Origin: RUG563 sp045589355
GTDB taxonomy: Bacteria > Bacillota > Clostridia > Christensenellales > Aristaeellaceae
Reading direction: 5' to 3'
Length of the DNA stretch: 63,395 bases
Assembly (NCBI GenBank): GCA_045589355.1
Contig: JAZNOW010000001.1
Location: 1-63,395, forward strand
Below, piece after piece: positions 26,597-35,733 of the stretch. Position 1 is the stretch's first letter; each line of letters starts with the position of its first letter. Position numbers and translations under genes: made by a program. The notes beneath the pieces are model-generated. The model was not told the origin of the DNA, did not search any database, and saw only the letters and a list, made by a program, of their open reading frames with translations.

Positions 26597-27580
26597 TTAT
26601 AGCGGTGCGCCGTTTGGCGCAGCATTTTCCTGGTCATACCGGGGGCATTCCCGGATGCTGGCCATGCGGAACATTTCCCCCACCGCTTCCTGGTATGCTT
26701 CCGGCTTGTTTTCCCGCAGTGCCGCCCGCACATACCGGACCGGCACATCCATGGAATGGGCGAAATATTTCACAAACACATGCATCCTGCCCACCGCACC
26801 AATGGGGCTGCGCAGCTGCATGCAGGCATGCAGCAGATGATCATGCAGGCGCACAAGGTCCTCCATCTGCAGTTTTTCCCCGCCCCCAAGTTCCCGCAAC
26901 AGTGCCGGATTGGAAAGCAACCCCCGGCCCAGCATCACCCCGGACAAGCCGGGATATGCGTGCAGCAGGTTTTCCACATCCACGGCGGTGAACAGGTCGC
27001 CGTTATACACCACCGGGCATTTCAGCGTTTCCAGTGCGGCCTCTAAAGCCTGAAGGTGCGGTGTGCCGCGATACAATTGCTGCCGGGTGCGGGGATGCAC
27101 GATCAGTTCATGCACAGGATAACGGGCAAACACCGGCAAGATCTTTTCCCATTCCTTCGGCGTGTCAAAACCGATCCTTGTTTTGATGGAAACGGGCATG
27201 GACACGTTGGCATACAACTGATCCAGAAAGCGCTGCAAACAATCCACATCCCGCAGCATAGCCGCGCCCTTTCCCTTCCCCGTCACCGTACCGGACGGGC
27301 AGCCCAGGTTCAGGTTCACTTCCCCATAGCCCATTTCCCGCAAATCCCCCGCCGCTCCCAGAAAGCACACCGCATCCCGGGCCAGGATCTGGGGTACGGC
27401 ATACAGGCCACGGTTCTGTGCAGGGGATAGATCAAAGGCCTCCCGGCCGGTATAGGACAGAGAAGGCGATGGGCTGATGAACGGCATAAAATACTTGTCC
27501 ACGCCGCCAAAACAGGCCTGATACGCCTGCCGGAAAATGGCATCGGTGATGCCCTCCATGGGGGCAAAATAAATGCGCAT
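26597..27580 (-). CDS. dus: tRNA-dihydrouridine synthase
   Basis: A 327-residue Dus enzyme, an FMN- and NADPH-dependent reductase that makes dihydrouridine in tRNA. Residue Cys94 in NLNLGCPSG is the catalytic proton donor; FAPMEGITDAIFR at the N-terminus, VSIKTRIGFD and HPRTRQQLYRG with YNGDLF and GRGLLSNP complete the FMN barrel. It is closer to the group with the C-terminal helical domain starting near residue 240. The modified tRNA position cannot be told. It is upstream of the DUF4177 gene on the same strand. Confidence 0.92.
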   Translation of the reverse strand: MRIYFAPMEGITDAIFRQAYQACFGGVDKYFMPFISPSPSLSYTGREAFDLSPAQNRGLYAVPQILARDAVCFLGAAGDLREMGYGEVNLNLGCPSGTVTGKGKGAAMLRDVDCLQRFLDQLYANVSMPVSIKTRIGFDTPKEWEKILPVFARYPVHELIVHPRTRQQLYRGTPHLQALEAALETLKCPVVYNGDLFTAVDVENLLHAYPGLSGVMLGRGLLSNPALLRELGGGEKLQMEDLVRLHDHLLHACMQLRSPIGAVGRMHVFVKYFAHSMDVPVRYVRAALRENKPEAYQEAVGEMFRMASIRECPRYDQENAAPNGAPL

Positions 27581-27658
27581 TCCATCCCTCTTCTCTTTCG
27601 CATTTGATGATATGCATTATAGCATTATCCCGTAAACCGGGCAATAACCCGCATGGAA

Positions 27659-27692
27659 CAAAAAGACCGTCCATCCTTTTCCAATGAACGGC
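27659..27692 (-). terminator. Intrinsic terminator of the small lipoprotein gene
   Basis: CCGTTCAT/ATGGACGG arms (one G-U) and a T-rich tail on the minus strand. Confidence 0.7.
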
Positions 27693-27720
27693 CCCGCGGC
27701 ATTATACCCCTTTGTTTCAA

Positions 27721-27930
27721 TCAGTACCCAATGATGCTGCGATAATCCGCCCAGCAGCTGGAGCACCAGGTGCGGGAAACACCGGCAATGTCTTTCTTCG
27801 TAGTCAGGGAGGTAACGGATTTTCCGCAGCTGGGGCAGGTTCTGCGGGAAGAGCCGCCGCCGCAACCGGTGAGGGTGAACATCAGACACACAAAAAGTAC
27901 GATGGCCAGGATCTTTTTCACGGACTTCAT
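27721..27930 (-). CDS. Small lipoprotein with a zinc-ribbon-like C-terminus
   Basis: A 69-residue predicted lipoprotein. The signal MKSVKKILAIVLFVCLMF leads to the lipobox LTGC, so Cys at about residue 22 should be lipidated. After a GGGSS spacer come CPSC and CSSC pairs that could bind zinc or form disulfides outside the membrane. No homologue is recognised. ATG 27930 is preceded by AAAGGAGAA. It stands alone between dus and gap. Confidence 0.7.
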   Translation of the reverse strand: MKSVKKILAIVLFVCLMFTLTGCGGGSSRRTCPSCGKSVTSLTTKKDIAGVSRTWCSSCWADYRSIIGY

Positions 27931-28020
27931 ATGTTGTTCTCCTTTCATTCGTTAACATAACGGAATTGTACCATAAATACATGCAGTATGCAACGCAGCC
28001 GCTTGCATCCGTGCAAACAA

Positions 28021-28046
28021 AAACCCCGCTTCAAAAGAAGCGGGGC
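28021..28046 (-). terminator. Intrinsic terminator of gap
   Basis: CCCCGCTTC/GAAGCGGGG arms and a five-T tail on the minus strand, about 20 bases after the stop. Confidence 0.92.
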
Positions 28047-28066
28047 AGAATGTACTACCGATGGAA

Positions 28067-29095
28067 TTAGGCCAGTTCGGCGAAGTACTTGATGGTGCGA
28101 ACCATCTGAGAGGTGTAGGAGTTTTCGTTGTCGTACCAGGACACGACCTGCACCTGATAGGTGTCGTCAGCGATCTTGGCAACCATGGTCTGGGTGGCAT
28201 CGAACAGGGAGCCGTAGGTCATGCCGATGATGTCGGAGGACACCAGCTGTTCTTCGGTGTAGCCGAAGGAAGCGGAAGCGGCATTCTTCATGGCGGCGTT
28301 GATGGCATCCTTGGTCACGTTTTCGCCCTTCACAACGGCAACCAGCAGGGTGGTGGAACCGGTGCAAACGGGAACGCGCTGGGCGGAGCCGATCAGCTTG
28401 CCGTTCAGTTCGGGGATAACCAGACCGATGGCCTTGGCGGCGCCGGTGGAGTTGGGCACGATGTTCTGAGCGCCGGCGCGGGCACGACGCAGGTCACCCT
28501 TGCGATGGGGGCCGTCCAGGATCATCTGGTCGCCGGTGTAGGCGTGCACGGTGGTCATGATACCGCTCTGGATGGGGAAGGTATCATTCAGGGCCTTGGC
28601 CATGGGGGCCAGGCAGTTGGTGGTGCAGGAAGCGGCAGAGATGATCTTGTCTTCGGCGGTCAGGGTGTTTTCGTTAACAGAGAACACGATGGTGGGCAGG
28701 TCGTTGCCGGCGGGAGCGGAGATAACAACCTTCTTGGCGCCAGCGTTGATGTGGGCCATGGACTTTTCCTTGGAGCAGTAGAAGCCGGTGCATTCCAGCA
28801 CAACGTCTACATCCAGTTCGCCCCAGGGGCAGTTGTTGGCATCCTTTTCAGCGTAGATGCGGATTTCCTTGCCATCCACGATGATGGAATTTTCAGTAGC
28901 TTCCACAGTGTGCTTGTTTTCGCCGATAGCGCCGCAGTAGCCCTTCTGAGCGGTGTCATACTTCAGCAGATGAGCCAGCATAGCGGGGTTGGTCAGGTCG
29001 TTGATGGCAACCACTTCGTAGCCTTCAGCACCGAACATCTGACGGAAAGCAAGACGGCCAATGCGACCGAAACCATTGATAGCAACCTTCACCAT
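28067..29095 (-). CDS. gap: Glyceraldehyde-3-phosphate dehydrogenase
   Basis: A 342-residue NAD-dependent GAPDH of glycolysis. The N-terminal NGFGRIGR binds nucleotide, and SAASCTTNCLAP contains the catalytic Cys157; YTGDQMILDGPHRKGDLRRARA and the C-terminal WYDNENSYTSQ are as expected. The start ATG 29095 follows AAGGAGGAG. Codon use is strongly biased, as for highly expressed genes. It is monocistronic here, with its own strong promoter and terminator; no pgk or tpi is adjacent. Confidence 0.98.
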   Translation of the reverse strand: MVKVAINGFGRIGRLAFRQMFGAEGYEVVAINDLTNPAMLAHLLKYDTAQKGYCGAIGENKHTVEATENSIIVDGKEIRIYAEKDANNCPWGELDVDVVLECTGFYCSKEKSMAHINAGAKKVVISAPAGNDLPTIVFSVNENTLTAEDKIISAASCTTNCLAPMAKALNDTFPIQSGIMTTVHAYTGDQMILDGPHRKGDLRRARAGAQNIVPNSTGAAKAIGLVIPELNGKLIGSAQRVPVCTGSTTLLVAVVKGENVTKDAINAAMKNAASASFGYTEEQLVSSDIIGMTYGSLFDATQTMVAKIADDTYQVQVVSWYDNENSYTSQMVRTIKYFAELA

Positions 29096-29158
29096 AGGAA
29101 TCTCCTCCTTAAAGTAAATCAATGTGGTGGCGGCTGATAAACCAGCCTGCCTCAATTT

Positions 29159-29187
29159 ATTATACCCATTTTCCAATCATTTGACAA
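29159..29187 (-). promoter_or_regulatory. Sigma-A promoter of gap
   Basis: TTGTCA (29187-29182) and TATAAT (29164-29159) on the minus strand with a 17-base spacer. Confidence 0.85.
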
Positions 29188-29303
29188 GCCCTTTATTGGG
29201 ACAATTTCTGCCCGGGGTGCACTATTTCGCCCGCCGCACGCCCCGGATCCGTTCAACAGGCACAAAACCTTTGGGAAAAGAAGAATACGGGTTCGGGCAA
29301 GGC

Positions 29304-29336
29304 TGAAAAAAACGGCCTGCCGTTTGGCAAGCCGTT
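29304..29336 (-). terminator. Intrinsic terminator of cellobiose phosphorylase
   Basis: AAACGGC/GCCGTTT arms around a 14-base loop and a seven-T tail, reading minus. Confidence 0.75.
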
Positions 29337-29350
29337 TGGGGTTGATTGAA

Positions 29351-31777
29351 TCAGCTCAGGATGGCCTTGACGTTGACGGTTTCACCATTGGCGGGAACCA
29401 CCTGGCCTTCGAAGGGCTGGCCGTTCACTTCCAGGGTGACCTTCTTCACTTCGCCGCCGGCGTTGTTCACGATTTCCACGTTGTAGGTGGTGCCGCGGAA
29501 CACGCGCTTGATATCCACATGTTCAATGCTGCCGGGCAGGCAGGGATCGATGAGCAGGCCGTCATAATCGGGCTTGATGCCCAGGATGGCCTGGGAGATG
29601 GCGTGGAAGGTCCAGGCAGCGGTACCGGTGAGCCAGGAGTTCTTGGCCTGGCCGGAGCGGGGCGCGTAGGGGCCGGCCACCATCTGGCTGTACACATAGG
29701 GCTCGGTGAGGTGCAGTTCCTGGTCCTCGATATAGACAGGAGCGGTGCGGCAGTAGATGTCGAACGCTTCGTCGCCATGGCCCAGCACGGTGTTGGCGAT
29801 GACGCACCAGGGGTTGTTATGGCAGAAGATACCGCCGTTTTCCTTGTATCCGGGAGGATAGGAGCTGATTTCGCCCAGCTCTTCATGGTAGCGGGTGTAG
29901 GGAGGCGTGAGGATGGCGATACCATGCTTGGAAAGCAGGTGCTTATGCACGCTGTCCATGGCCTTCTGGGCATAACCTTCCTTCACACCGATGCCGGCCA
30001 TGACGCAGAAGCCCTGGGGCTCGATGAAGATCTTGCCTTCTTCGCATTCGTTGCTGCCCACCTTCTTGGAGAAGGCGTCGTAGGCACGCAGGAACCATTC
30101 GCCGTCCCAGCCGTCCTTGAGCACGGCCTGTTCCATGTCGGCCTTGGCCTTGGCGGCAATTTCCGCTTCTTCGGCGTGGCCGGCCAGTTCGGAAAGCTTT
30201 GCATAGTCATCGCTGACAGCCACAAACATACCGGCAATGAACACGGATTCGGCAACGCCGGAGTCGTAGTTTTGCACGGTCTGGAAGCTTTCGCCGGGTT
30301 CCAGGGAGAAGCAGTTCAGGTTCAGGCAGTCGTTCCAGTCGGCACGGCCGATGAGGGGCAGCTTATGGGGGCCCAGATGTTCCATGGTGAAATGATAGGA
30401 ACGGCGCAGGTGCTCATACAAAGGAGCAGCCAGGCTGTCGTCATTATCAAAGGCCACCATTTCGCTCAGGATGCTCACGTCGCCGGATTCCTTGATGTAG
30501 GCAGCGGTACCGAAGATGAGCCAGAGGGGGTCATCGTTAAAGCCGGAGCCGATGTCGGAGTTGCCGCGCTTGGTGAGGGGCTGATACTGATGGTAGGCGC
30601 TGCCGTCGGGCTTCTGGGTGGCAGCGATGTCCAGGATGCGCTGGCGGGCACGGTCGGGAATGAGATGCACAAAGCCCATCAGGTCCTGAGAGGAATCGCG
30701 GAAGCCCATGCCGCGGCCGATGCCGCTTTCGAAATAGGAAGCGGAGCGGCTCATGCAGAAGGTGACCATGCACTGGTACTGGTTCCAGATGTTCACCATG
30801 CGGTCCATCTTTTCATCGGTGGACTTCACCTGATAGGTGGACAAGAGGCCGTTCCAGTATTCCTTCAAAGTGGCCAGAGCCGCTTCAAACTGTTCGTCGG
30901 TTTCGTACTTCTTGAGCAGGGCGTAGGCGGGGGCCTTGTTGATCACGTTGGGAGCGATGAACTTTTCTTCCCGCTTGTTTTCGCAATAGCCCAGCACAAA
31001 GATCATGCTCACCTTTTCGCCGGCCTTCAGGGTGTACTTCATGAAGTGGCTGCCGATGGGAGCCCAGCCGCTGGCCATTTCATTCATGGCGGTGTCTTCC
31101 TTCACCAGCTTGGGCATCTGCAGATCGCCCCAGGGGCCAAGGAAGGTGGTGCGGTCGGTATCAAAGCCGGTGAGGGGCTGGTTCACAGCGTACACGGCGT
31201 AATGATTGCGGCGTTCGCGGTATTCGGTCTTATGGTAGATGGCGCTGCCTTCCACTTCCACTTCACCGGTGGAGTAGTTGCGCTGGAAGTTGGTGGAGTC
31301 GTCCTGGGCATTCCACAGGCAGAATTCGATGAAGGAATGCACGGAAACCTGCTTTTCTTCGCTGCTTTCGTTTTCCAGCACCAGGCGGGTGACCAGGGCA
31401 TTTTCCCCACGGGGCACGAAAGCGGTTTCTTCCGCCTTCAGGCCGGCCAGAGAGGAGGTGATGCGGGTGTAGCCCAGGCCGTGGGCGCATTCATACTTGT
31501 CCAGTTTGGTCTGCATGGGCATCCAGCCGGGAGCCCAGATGTTTTCGCCGTCCTTGATGAAGAAATACTGGCCGCCCAGGTCGCTGGGGATGTTGTTGTA
31601 GCGATAGCGGGTAAGGCGCAGCAGGCGGGCGTCCTTATAGAAGGTATAGCCGCCGGAGGTGTTGCTCATCAGGGTGAAGAAATCTTCGCTGCCCAGGTAG
31701 TTGATCCAGGGGCTGGGGGTATCCGGCCGGGTGATGACAAACTCACGGCGAGCGTCATCGAAGTAACCGTAGCTCAT
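29351..31777 (-). CDS. Cellobiose phosphorylase (GH94)
   Basis: An 808-residue GH94 enzyme that splits cellobiose with phosphate into glucose 1-phosphate and glucose. It tracks the Clostridium thermocellum enzyme closely over its whole length as I remember it: GYFDDARREFVITRP at the start, CLWNAQDD, HKTEYRERRNHYA, NIWNQYQCMVTF, SASYFESGIGRGMGFRDS and the catalytic GRADWNDCLNLN (Asp480 and Asp483). There is no signal peptide, so cellobiose is imported first; no cellobiose transporter is adjacent. It has a strong promoter in a divergent region shared with a Crp/Fnr regulator, which may control it. Confidence 0.96.
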   Translation of the reverse strand: MSYGYFDDARREFVITRPDTPSPWINYLGSEDFFTLMSNTSGGYTFYKDARLLRLTRYRYNNIPSDLGGQYFFIKDGENIWAPGWMPMQTKLDKYECAHGLGYTRITSSLAGLKAEETAFVPRGENALVTRLVLENESSEEKQVSVHSFIEFCLWNAQDDSTNFQRNYSTGEVEVEGSAIYHKTEYRERRNHYAVYAVNQPLTGFDTDRTTFLGPWGDLQMPKLVKEDTAMNEMASGWAPIGSHFMKYTLKAGEKVSMIFVLGYCENKREEKFIAPNVINKAPAYALLKKYETDEQFEAALATLKEYWNGLLSTYQVKSTDEKMDRMVNIWNQYQCMVTFCMSRSASYFESGIGRGMGFRDSSQDLMGFVHLIPDRARQRILDIAATQKPDGSAYHQYQPLTKRGNSDIGSGFNDDPLWLIFGTAAYIKESGDVSILSEMVAFDNDDSLAAPLYEHLRRSYHFTMEHLGPHKLPLIGRADWNDCLNLNCFSLEPGESFQTVQNYDSGVAESVFIAGMFVAVSDDYAKLSELAGHAEEAEIAAKAKADMEQAVLKDGWDGEWFLRAYDAFSKKVGSNECEEGKIFIEPQGFCVMAGIGVKEGYAQKAMDSVHKHLLSKHGIAILTPPYTRYHEELGEISSYPPGYKENGGIFCHNNPWCVIANTVLGHGDEAFDIYCRTAPVYIEDQELHLTEPYVYSQMVAGPYAPRSGQAKNSWLTGTAAWTFHAISQAILGIKPDYDGLLIDPCLPGSIEHVDIKRVFRGTTYNVEIVNNAGGEVKKVTLEVNGQPFEGQVVPANGETVNVKAILS

Positions 31778-31833
31778 GTCAGGTTCCTCCTCATTTATGA
31801 TATGCTTTTATAGCAAATAATGCCGTCTTTGCT

Positions 31834-31862
31834 ATTATATACTATTTTTGTCCGCCTGACAA
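31834..31862 (-). promoter_or_regulatory. Sigma-A promoter of cellobiose phosphorylase
   Basis: TTGTCA (31862-31857) and TATAAT (31839-31834) on the minus strand, 17 bases apart; the start codon has AGGAGG 8 bases upstream. Confidence 0.85.
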
Positions 31863-31892
31863 TTCTTTTCTTTCCATGAATGTGCCCAAATG

Positions 31893-31922
31893 GTGACAGA
31901 TGGCGCCAGTTCGTGGTATAAT
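31893..31922 (+). promoter_or_regulatory. Promoter of the Crp/Fnr gene with a central palindrome
   Basis: GTGACA (31893-31898) and an extended -10 TGGTATAAT (TATAAT at 31917-31922), 18 bases apart. The perfect palindrome TGGCGCCA (31901-31908) lies between them and could be an operator. Confidence 0.7.
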
Positions 31923-31962
31923 GGCCCAAGAAATCCTCTTTTTTCGGAAGGGCGGGAAGAAA

Positions 31963-32622
31963 ATGGACCGGGAAATGCTGAAAAAAACGGCTTTCTTTCA
32001 AGGCTTGAGCGATGAGGAGCTGGAAACGGCCCTCGCTTTTTTCGACGCCCGGGAAAGCGCCTATGAAAAAGGCGATACCATCAAGCCCATCCACACCCCC
32101 TTCACCCGCTTTGCCCTGGTGCTGCAGGGCAGGGTGCAGGTCTATACAGACGATCTGGACGGCAACCAGATGATGATGGCCCATGTGGAAAAAGGGGGCA
32201 TGTTCGGCGAATCCCTCAGCTACCTGGAGCAGGAGGAAGCGGTGTATGCCGTGGCGGTCACCCCCTGCCGCATCCTGTGGCTGCACCCGGGCAACATCCG
32301 CCTTCTGCAGCCCAAGACGCCGCTGGAAAGCCTGCTCATCCACCGCTTCATTCAAAACCTGGCCGGCCGTGCCCTTTCCATGAACGACCGGATCCAGATC
32401 CTTTCCAGGCTGACGCTGGAGGAAAAGCTGAAAGCCTTTTTGTCCCTGTATCAGAAGCGCCACGGCATGGCATTTACCCTGCCCTTTTCCCGCACGGAAC
32501 TGGCCGCCTATCTGGGCGCCAACCGCAGCGCCCTTTCCCGTGCCCTGAGCCAGATGCAGAAAAAGGGGCTCATTTCCCTGGACGGCCGCCGCATCACCCT
32601 CCACTCCCCCATGGACAGCTGA
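31963..32622 (+). CDS. Crp/Fnr-family transcription regulator
   Basis: A 219-residue regulator with an N-terminal cyclic-nucleotide-type beta-roll (about residues 15-125, with KGDTIKPIHTPFTRFALVLQG and GGMFGES) and a C-terminal winged helix-turn-helix (about 165-215, with FSRTELAAYLGANRSALSRALSQMQ as recognition region). There is no Fnr-type cysteine cluster, so it is not an iron-sulfur oxygen sensor; the effector is unknown. ATG 31963 was chosen because the domain begins there. It is transcribed away from cellobiose phosphorylase across a 185-base space and may regulate that gene. Confidence 0.9.
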   Translation: MDREMLKKTAFFQGLSDEELETALAFFDARESAYEKGDTIKPIHTPFTRFALVLQGRVQVYTDDLDGNQMMMAHVEKGGMFGESLSYLEQEEAVYAVAVTPCRILWLHPGNIRLLQPKTPLESLLIHRFIQNLAGRALSMNDRIQILSRLTLEEKLKAFLSLYQKRHGMAFTLPFSRTELAAYLGANRSALSRALSQMQKKGLISLDGRRITLHSPMDS

Positions 32623-32637
32623 TCCCCCATAGCAAAC

Positions 32638-32676
32638 GAAAAAACGCCGGAGAACGGTTGGTTCTCCGGCTTTTTC
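32638..32676. terminator. Bidirectional intrinsic terminator
   Basis: GCCGGAGAAC/GTTCTCCGGC arms with A and T runs between the convergent regulator and deacetylase genes. Confidence 0.92.
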
Positions 32677-32683
32677 TTTTTTG

Positions 32684-34459
32684 TCAATCCACCCGGATGT
32701 TTTCCGGCTTCACATGGCTGTACACCGTGCCGGGCTTTGCCCCATCCTTATGGAAAGAAAGCAGCTCCGAAACGGTGACCAGCTGATACCCCTGCTCGAT
32801 CAGCTCCGGAATGGCCATTTCCATGGCAACGGCGGTGTTTTCGTAAATATCATGGCACAGCACAATGGAGCCGGGCTTTGCTTTGGACATCACGTTCCGG
32901 TAGGTCTTGTTGGCGTTGCGGTGTTCCCAGTCCAGCGTATCAATCTGCCAGTGGGCAATCACCATATCCATATCGGCGCAGATGTTGCGCACGGTGCGGT
33001 TGGTGGCCCCATAGGGCGGGCGCAGCACCTTCACCTGATACCCATCCGCCACCCGGGCCACCGCTTCGTTGGTGCGTTCCAGCTGGCTGCGCACACGGGA
33101 AGAGGAAATTTCCGTCAGGTTGGGGTGGTTCCAGGTGTGGGAGGCAATTTCGTTGCCCTGGGCCACTGCCTGTTTGACAATATCGGGGTAAATATCCACA
33201 TTATAGCCCTGCACACAGAAGGTAGCCCGGGCGTCATACTGGGCCAGCACCCGCAGGATGCGCAAGGTGTATTCGGAAGGGCCGTCGTCAAAGGTCAGGG
33301 CGATCATGGGCTTGGTGGGGTCGATCTTGCGCACCTTGCTGCTGATCATTTCCGATTCCACCTGCATCAGCTGTGCCGCCTGGGAATAGGGGATTTTCAC
33401 CACCACGTCCCCATACATGCAAGGCAGGGCCATGCCGGCGCTGAAATATACTTCCAGCCCCTCATCCCCCATCATCACCTGGGAAAGGGCTTCCTCCCCG
33501 GGCCGGAGGGCATAGCCGTCCGCCGCCGTCTTCATCTGCCCTGCCAGGTGGCACTCCATAAAGAAAAGCAAACGGCCGGGGTTTACAAACAGTTCTTCCG
33601 CAGTCAGCACCTTTTTTTCCTGCATGTCCAAATTGATGGGCAAAAACACGGTAAGGCAGGTGCTGCCGGCAGTGTACTGGCCGGCCAGCAGAACGGAGCA
33701 ATACCTTTCGTCCACTTCCACTGCCTTGTACCGCACGGTGTATCCGGCTTCTTCACCGGCATGGTTTTGCTGATAATCCTTTTCAAACACATCCAGCGTG
33801 CTTTCCAGCCAGGCGTCAATCTGCTCGTCCGCCCCGTCAATCCGCAAAACGGGATACTGAATATCATAGGGCAGCTGGGTTTCCCGCTGGCGCATTCTGG
33901 GGCTGCCGGCTTCCCGGGCCGCCCCTTCCAGCACTGCAAGGTCAAAATCTCTTGGGGCACTGCCGCCCATCAGGGTGTCAAATTCTCCCGTCGTCACGGT
34001 CAAAAGCCGGGTTTCCACCCAGCCGAACGCCTGGCCCACCCGGATGCGGCTGTAATCCCCTTCTTTGGCGATGCGCTCCGCCTTCACGCCGCTCATCACC
34101 TGCAGCACAATGGCGCTTTCCGCATCCGCCTTTTCCCGGAGGGTCAGGATGGAACCGTCGTTTTTCGTTTCCACCCAGTCCAGATGGGTGTAGTTGGCTT
34201 CGATGGTGAGGTACTCCGTCATCATATAGCCCACTTTGCTGCCCGATTGCACTTTGCACCAGGTGCCGTTGTTTTCCAGCACCGTCACCTGGCTGCCGTT
34301 TTTGAACGTGCCCAGGGATTTGCTGTCCGCCGAATCGGACTGGCGCATGTTCAGTTTTCCCCCGGTCACGGTGCCGGTATAGGTGATTTCTTCGGCAAAA
34401 GCCGCCGCAAATAAAAAGAATAAACACAGGGCCAGCAGGGCCGTCCATACTTTTTTCAT
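32684..34459 (-). CDS. Exported polysaccharide deacetylase with SH3 domains
   Basis: A 591-residue secreted protein. The signal peptide is at residues 1-22. Two SH3-like modules follow (GGKLNMRQSDSADSKSLGTF about 30-90, ILTLREKADAESAIVLQVM about 100-160), then a middle region of about 190-360 like the DUF3298/RsiV domain, and a C-terminal NodB deacetylase domain from about residue 385 (TFDDGPS, SHTWNHPNLTEI, RPPYGATN, IDTLDW, ILCHD-type VLCHDIYE). Metal ligands Asp and two His are present. It probably removes acetyl groups from peptidoglycan or another cell-surface glycan. ATG 34459 has AAGGAG upstream. Confidence 0.92.
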   Translation of the reverse strand: MKKVWTALLALCLFFLFAAAFAEEITYTGTVTGGKLNMRQSDSADSKSLGTFKNGSQVTVLENNGTWCKVQSGSKVGYMMTEYLTIEANYTHLDWVETKNDGSILTLREKADAESAIVLQVMSGVKAERIAKEGDYSRIRVGQAFGWVETRLLTVTTGEFDTLMGGSAPRDFDLAVLEGAAREAGSPRMRQRETQLPYDIQYPVLRIDGADEQIDAWLESTLDVFEKDYQQNHAGEEAGYTVRYKAVEVDERYCSVLLAGQYTAGSTCLTVFLPINLDMQEKKVLTAEELFVNPGRLLFFMECHLAGQMKTAADGYALRPGEEALSQVMMGDEGLEVYFSAGMALPCMYGDVVVKIPYSQAAQLMQVESEMISSKVRKIDPTKPMIALTFDDGPSEYTLRILRVLAQYDARATFCVQGYNVDIYPDIVKQAVAQGNEIASHTWNHPNLTEISSSRVRSQLERTNEAVARVADGYQVKVLRPPYGATNRTVRNICADMDMVIAHWQIDTLDWEHRNANKTYRNVMSKAKPGSIVLCHDIYENTAVAMEMAIPELIEQGYQLVTVSELLSFHKDGAKPGTVYSHVKPENIRVD

Positions 34460-34563
34460 CGGTGTTTCACTCCTTGGGTACAATGATGCTTCCCGTTCCA
34501 TTATAAAGAAAAAAGTGCCCGCTTTCAAGCAAATTTCGCCATGTTTACAAAATTCCCCCCAGG

Positions 34564-34592
34564 CATGAATCCCCCCTCCCCCGGCATATTCT
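34564..34592 (+). promoter_or_regulatory. Possible sigma-E-type promoter of spoIIID
   Basis: CATGAAT (34564-34570) and CATATTCT (34585-34592), 14 bases apart, resemble the sporulation sigma-E pattern, and Bacillus subtilis spoIIID is a sigma-E gene. The match is only partial. Confidence 0.3.
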
Positions 34593-34613
34593 GTGCCGAA
34601 AGGAGAGAGAGGG

Positions 34614-34874
34614 ATGCGAGAGGAAATAAAAAACCGGTGCATCATGCTGGCCCGGCACATCATTGAAACCGGCGATACCGTACGCCAGGCCGCCGGGCGC
34701 TTTGGCCTGAGCAAGTCCAGCGTGCACAAGGATATCCACGAGCGGCTGCCCCTGGTGCACCCGGGGCTGCATAGCCAGGTGCAGGCGGTGATGAATTTCC
34801 ATCATCAGGTGCGCCATCTGCGGGGCGGCCAGGCCACAAAGGAACGCTGGCGCAAAATACGGGAACAGGGATAA
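34614..34874 (+). CDS. spoIIID: Sporulation transcription regulator SpoIIID
   Basis: An 86-residue DNA-binding protein closely matching SpoIIID, the mother-cell regulator that tunes sigma-E and sigma-K genes. TVRQAAGRFGLSKSSVHKDI (residues 29-48) is the helix-turn-helix, followed by ERLPLVHPGLHSQVQAVM and the diagnostic HLRGGQATKERW. ATG 34614 has AAAGGAGAG upstream. It is the clearest evidence that the organism belongs to an endospore-forming lineage. A weak AACAG/CTGTT hairpin with a T tail follows it. Confidence 0.96.
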   Translation: MREEIKNRCIMLARHIIETGDTVRQAAGRFGLSKSSVHKDIHERLPLVHPGLHSQVQAVMNFHHQVRHLRGGQATKERWRKIREQG

Positions 34875-34959
34875 AACTGTTTTTTTCGTGTTCATGCGTT
34901 GAAATGCCGGTGAAATATGTGTATGCTATATCTGTATACATATAGGGAGGCATGAAACC

Positions 34960-35733
34960 ATGCGTTTTGTTGTGAAACTGGGCACTTCCACCCTGGCCCA
35001 TACCACAGGCCGGCTGAACATCCAGCGGGTGGAGATGCTGTGCAAAGTATTGAGTGATCTGAAAAATGCGGGCCATGAGATCATCATGGTCTCTTCCGGC
35101 GCCATCGGAATGGGCGTGGGCAAGCTGCTTCTGAAGGAGCGGCCCAAGGATATCCCCACCAAGCAGGCTGCCGCCGCTGTGGGCCAGTGTGAACTGATGT
35201 ACACCTACGACCGGCTTTTTTCCACCTATAACCACACTGTGGCCCAGATCCTGCTGACCAACGATGATATTGAAACCGAAAAGCGCCGCCACAATTTTGA
35301 AAACACCCTGAACCGGCTGCTGGAATTGGACGCCCTGCCCATCATCAACGAAAACGACACCATCGCCACCGAAGAAATCGTGATCGGCGATAACGATACC
35401 CTGGCTGCCGTGGTGGCCAAGAGCGCCCACGCAGACCTGCTGATCCTCATGACGGATATTGACGGCCTCTATACCGCCGACCCCCATCAGGACCACGAAG
35501 CAAAAATGCTGCAGGTGGTGGAAAAAATCACCCCCGAAATTGAAGCCATGGTGGGCGGCGCCGGCAGTGCGCTGGGCACCGGCGGCATGTACACCAAGCT
35601 GCATGCGGCCAAAATTGCCACGGAAGCGGGCATTGATATGGTGATCACCAACGGCGACCGGCCGGAGGACCTATACAAAATCATTTCCGGGCAGCCCATC
35701 GGCACCCGTTTTGTGGCAGGTGAAAAGGAATGA
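34960..35733 (+). CDS. proB: Glutamate 5-kinase without PUA domain
   Basis: A 257-residue glutamate 5-kinase, the first step of proline synthesis. The amino-acid kinase fold is complete: VVKLGTSTL at the start, VSSGAIGMGVG, AAVGQCELM, INENDTIA and LLILMTDIDGLYTADP with the C-terminal GTGGMYTKLHAA. Many ProB proteins carry an extra C-terminal PUA domain of about 100 residues; this one stops after the kinase domain, a known short form. The stop overlaps the proA start by four bases. A possible promoter, TTGAAA (34899) with TATGCT (34922), precedes it. Confidence 0.95.
   Translation: MRFVVKLGTSTLAHTTGRLNIQRVEMLCKVLSDLKNAGHEIIMVSSGAIGMGVGKLLLKERPKDIPTKQAAAAVGQCELMYTYDRLFSTYNHTVAQILLTNDDIETEKRRHNFENTLNRLLELDALPIINENDTIATEEIVIGDNDTLAAVVAKSAHADLLILMTDIDGLYTADPHQDHEAKMLQVVEKITPEIEAMVGGAGSALGTGGMYTKLHAAKIATEAGIDMVITNGDRPEDLYKIISGQPIGTRFVAGEKE

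Noticed and set aside
29324..31813. Long plus-strand frame opposite cellobiose phosphorylase
   Set aside because: Antisense shadow of a conserved gene; no ribosome site and no recognisable domain.
34875..34959. Possible T-box or proline-responsive leader before proB
   Set aside because: Only 85 bases, with no T-box motif or aptamer-like structure.
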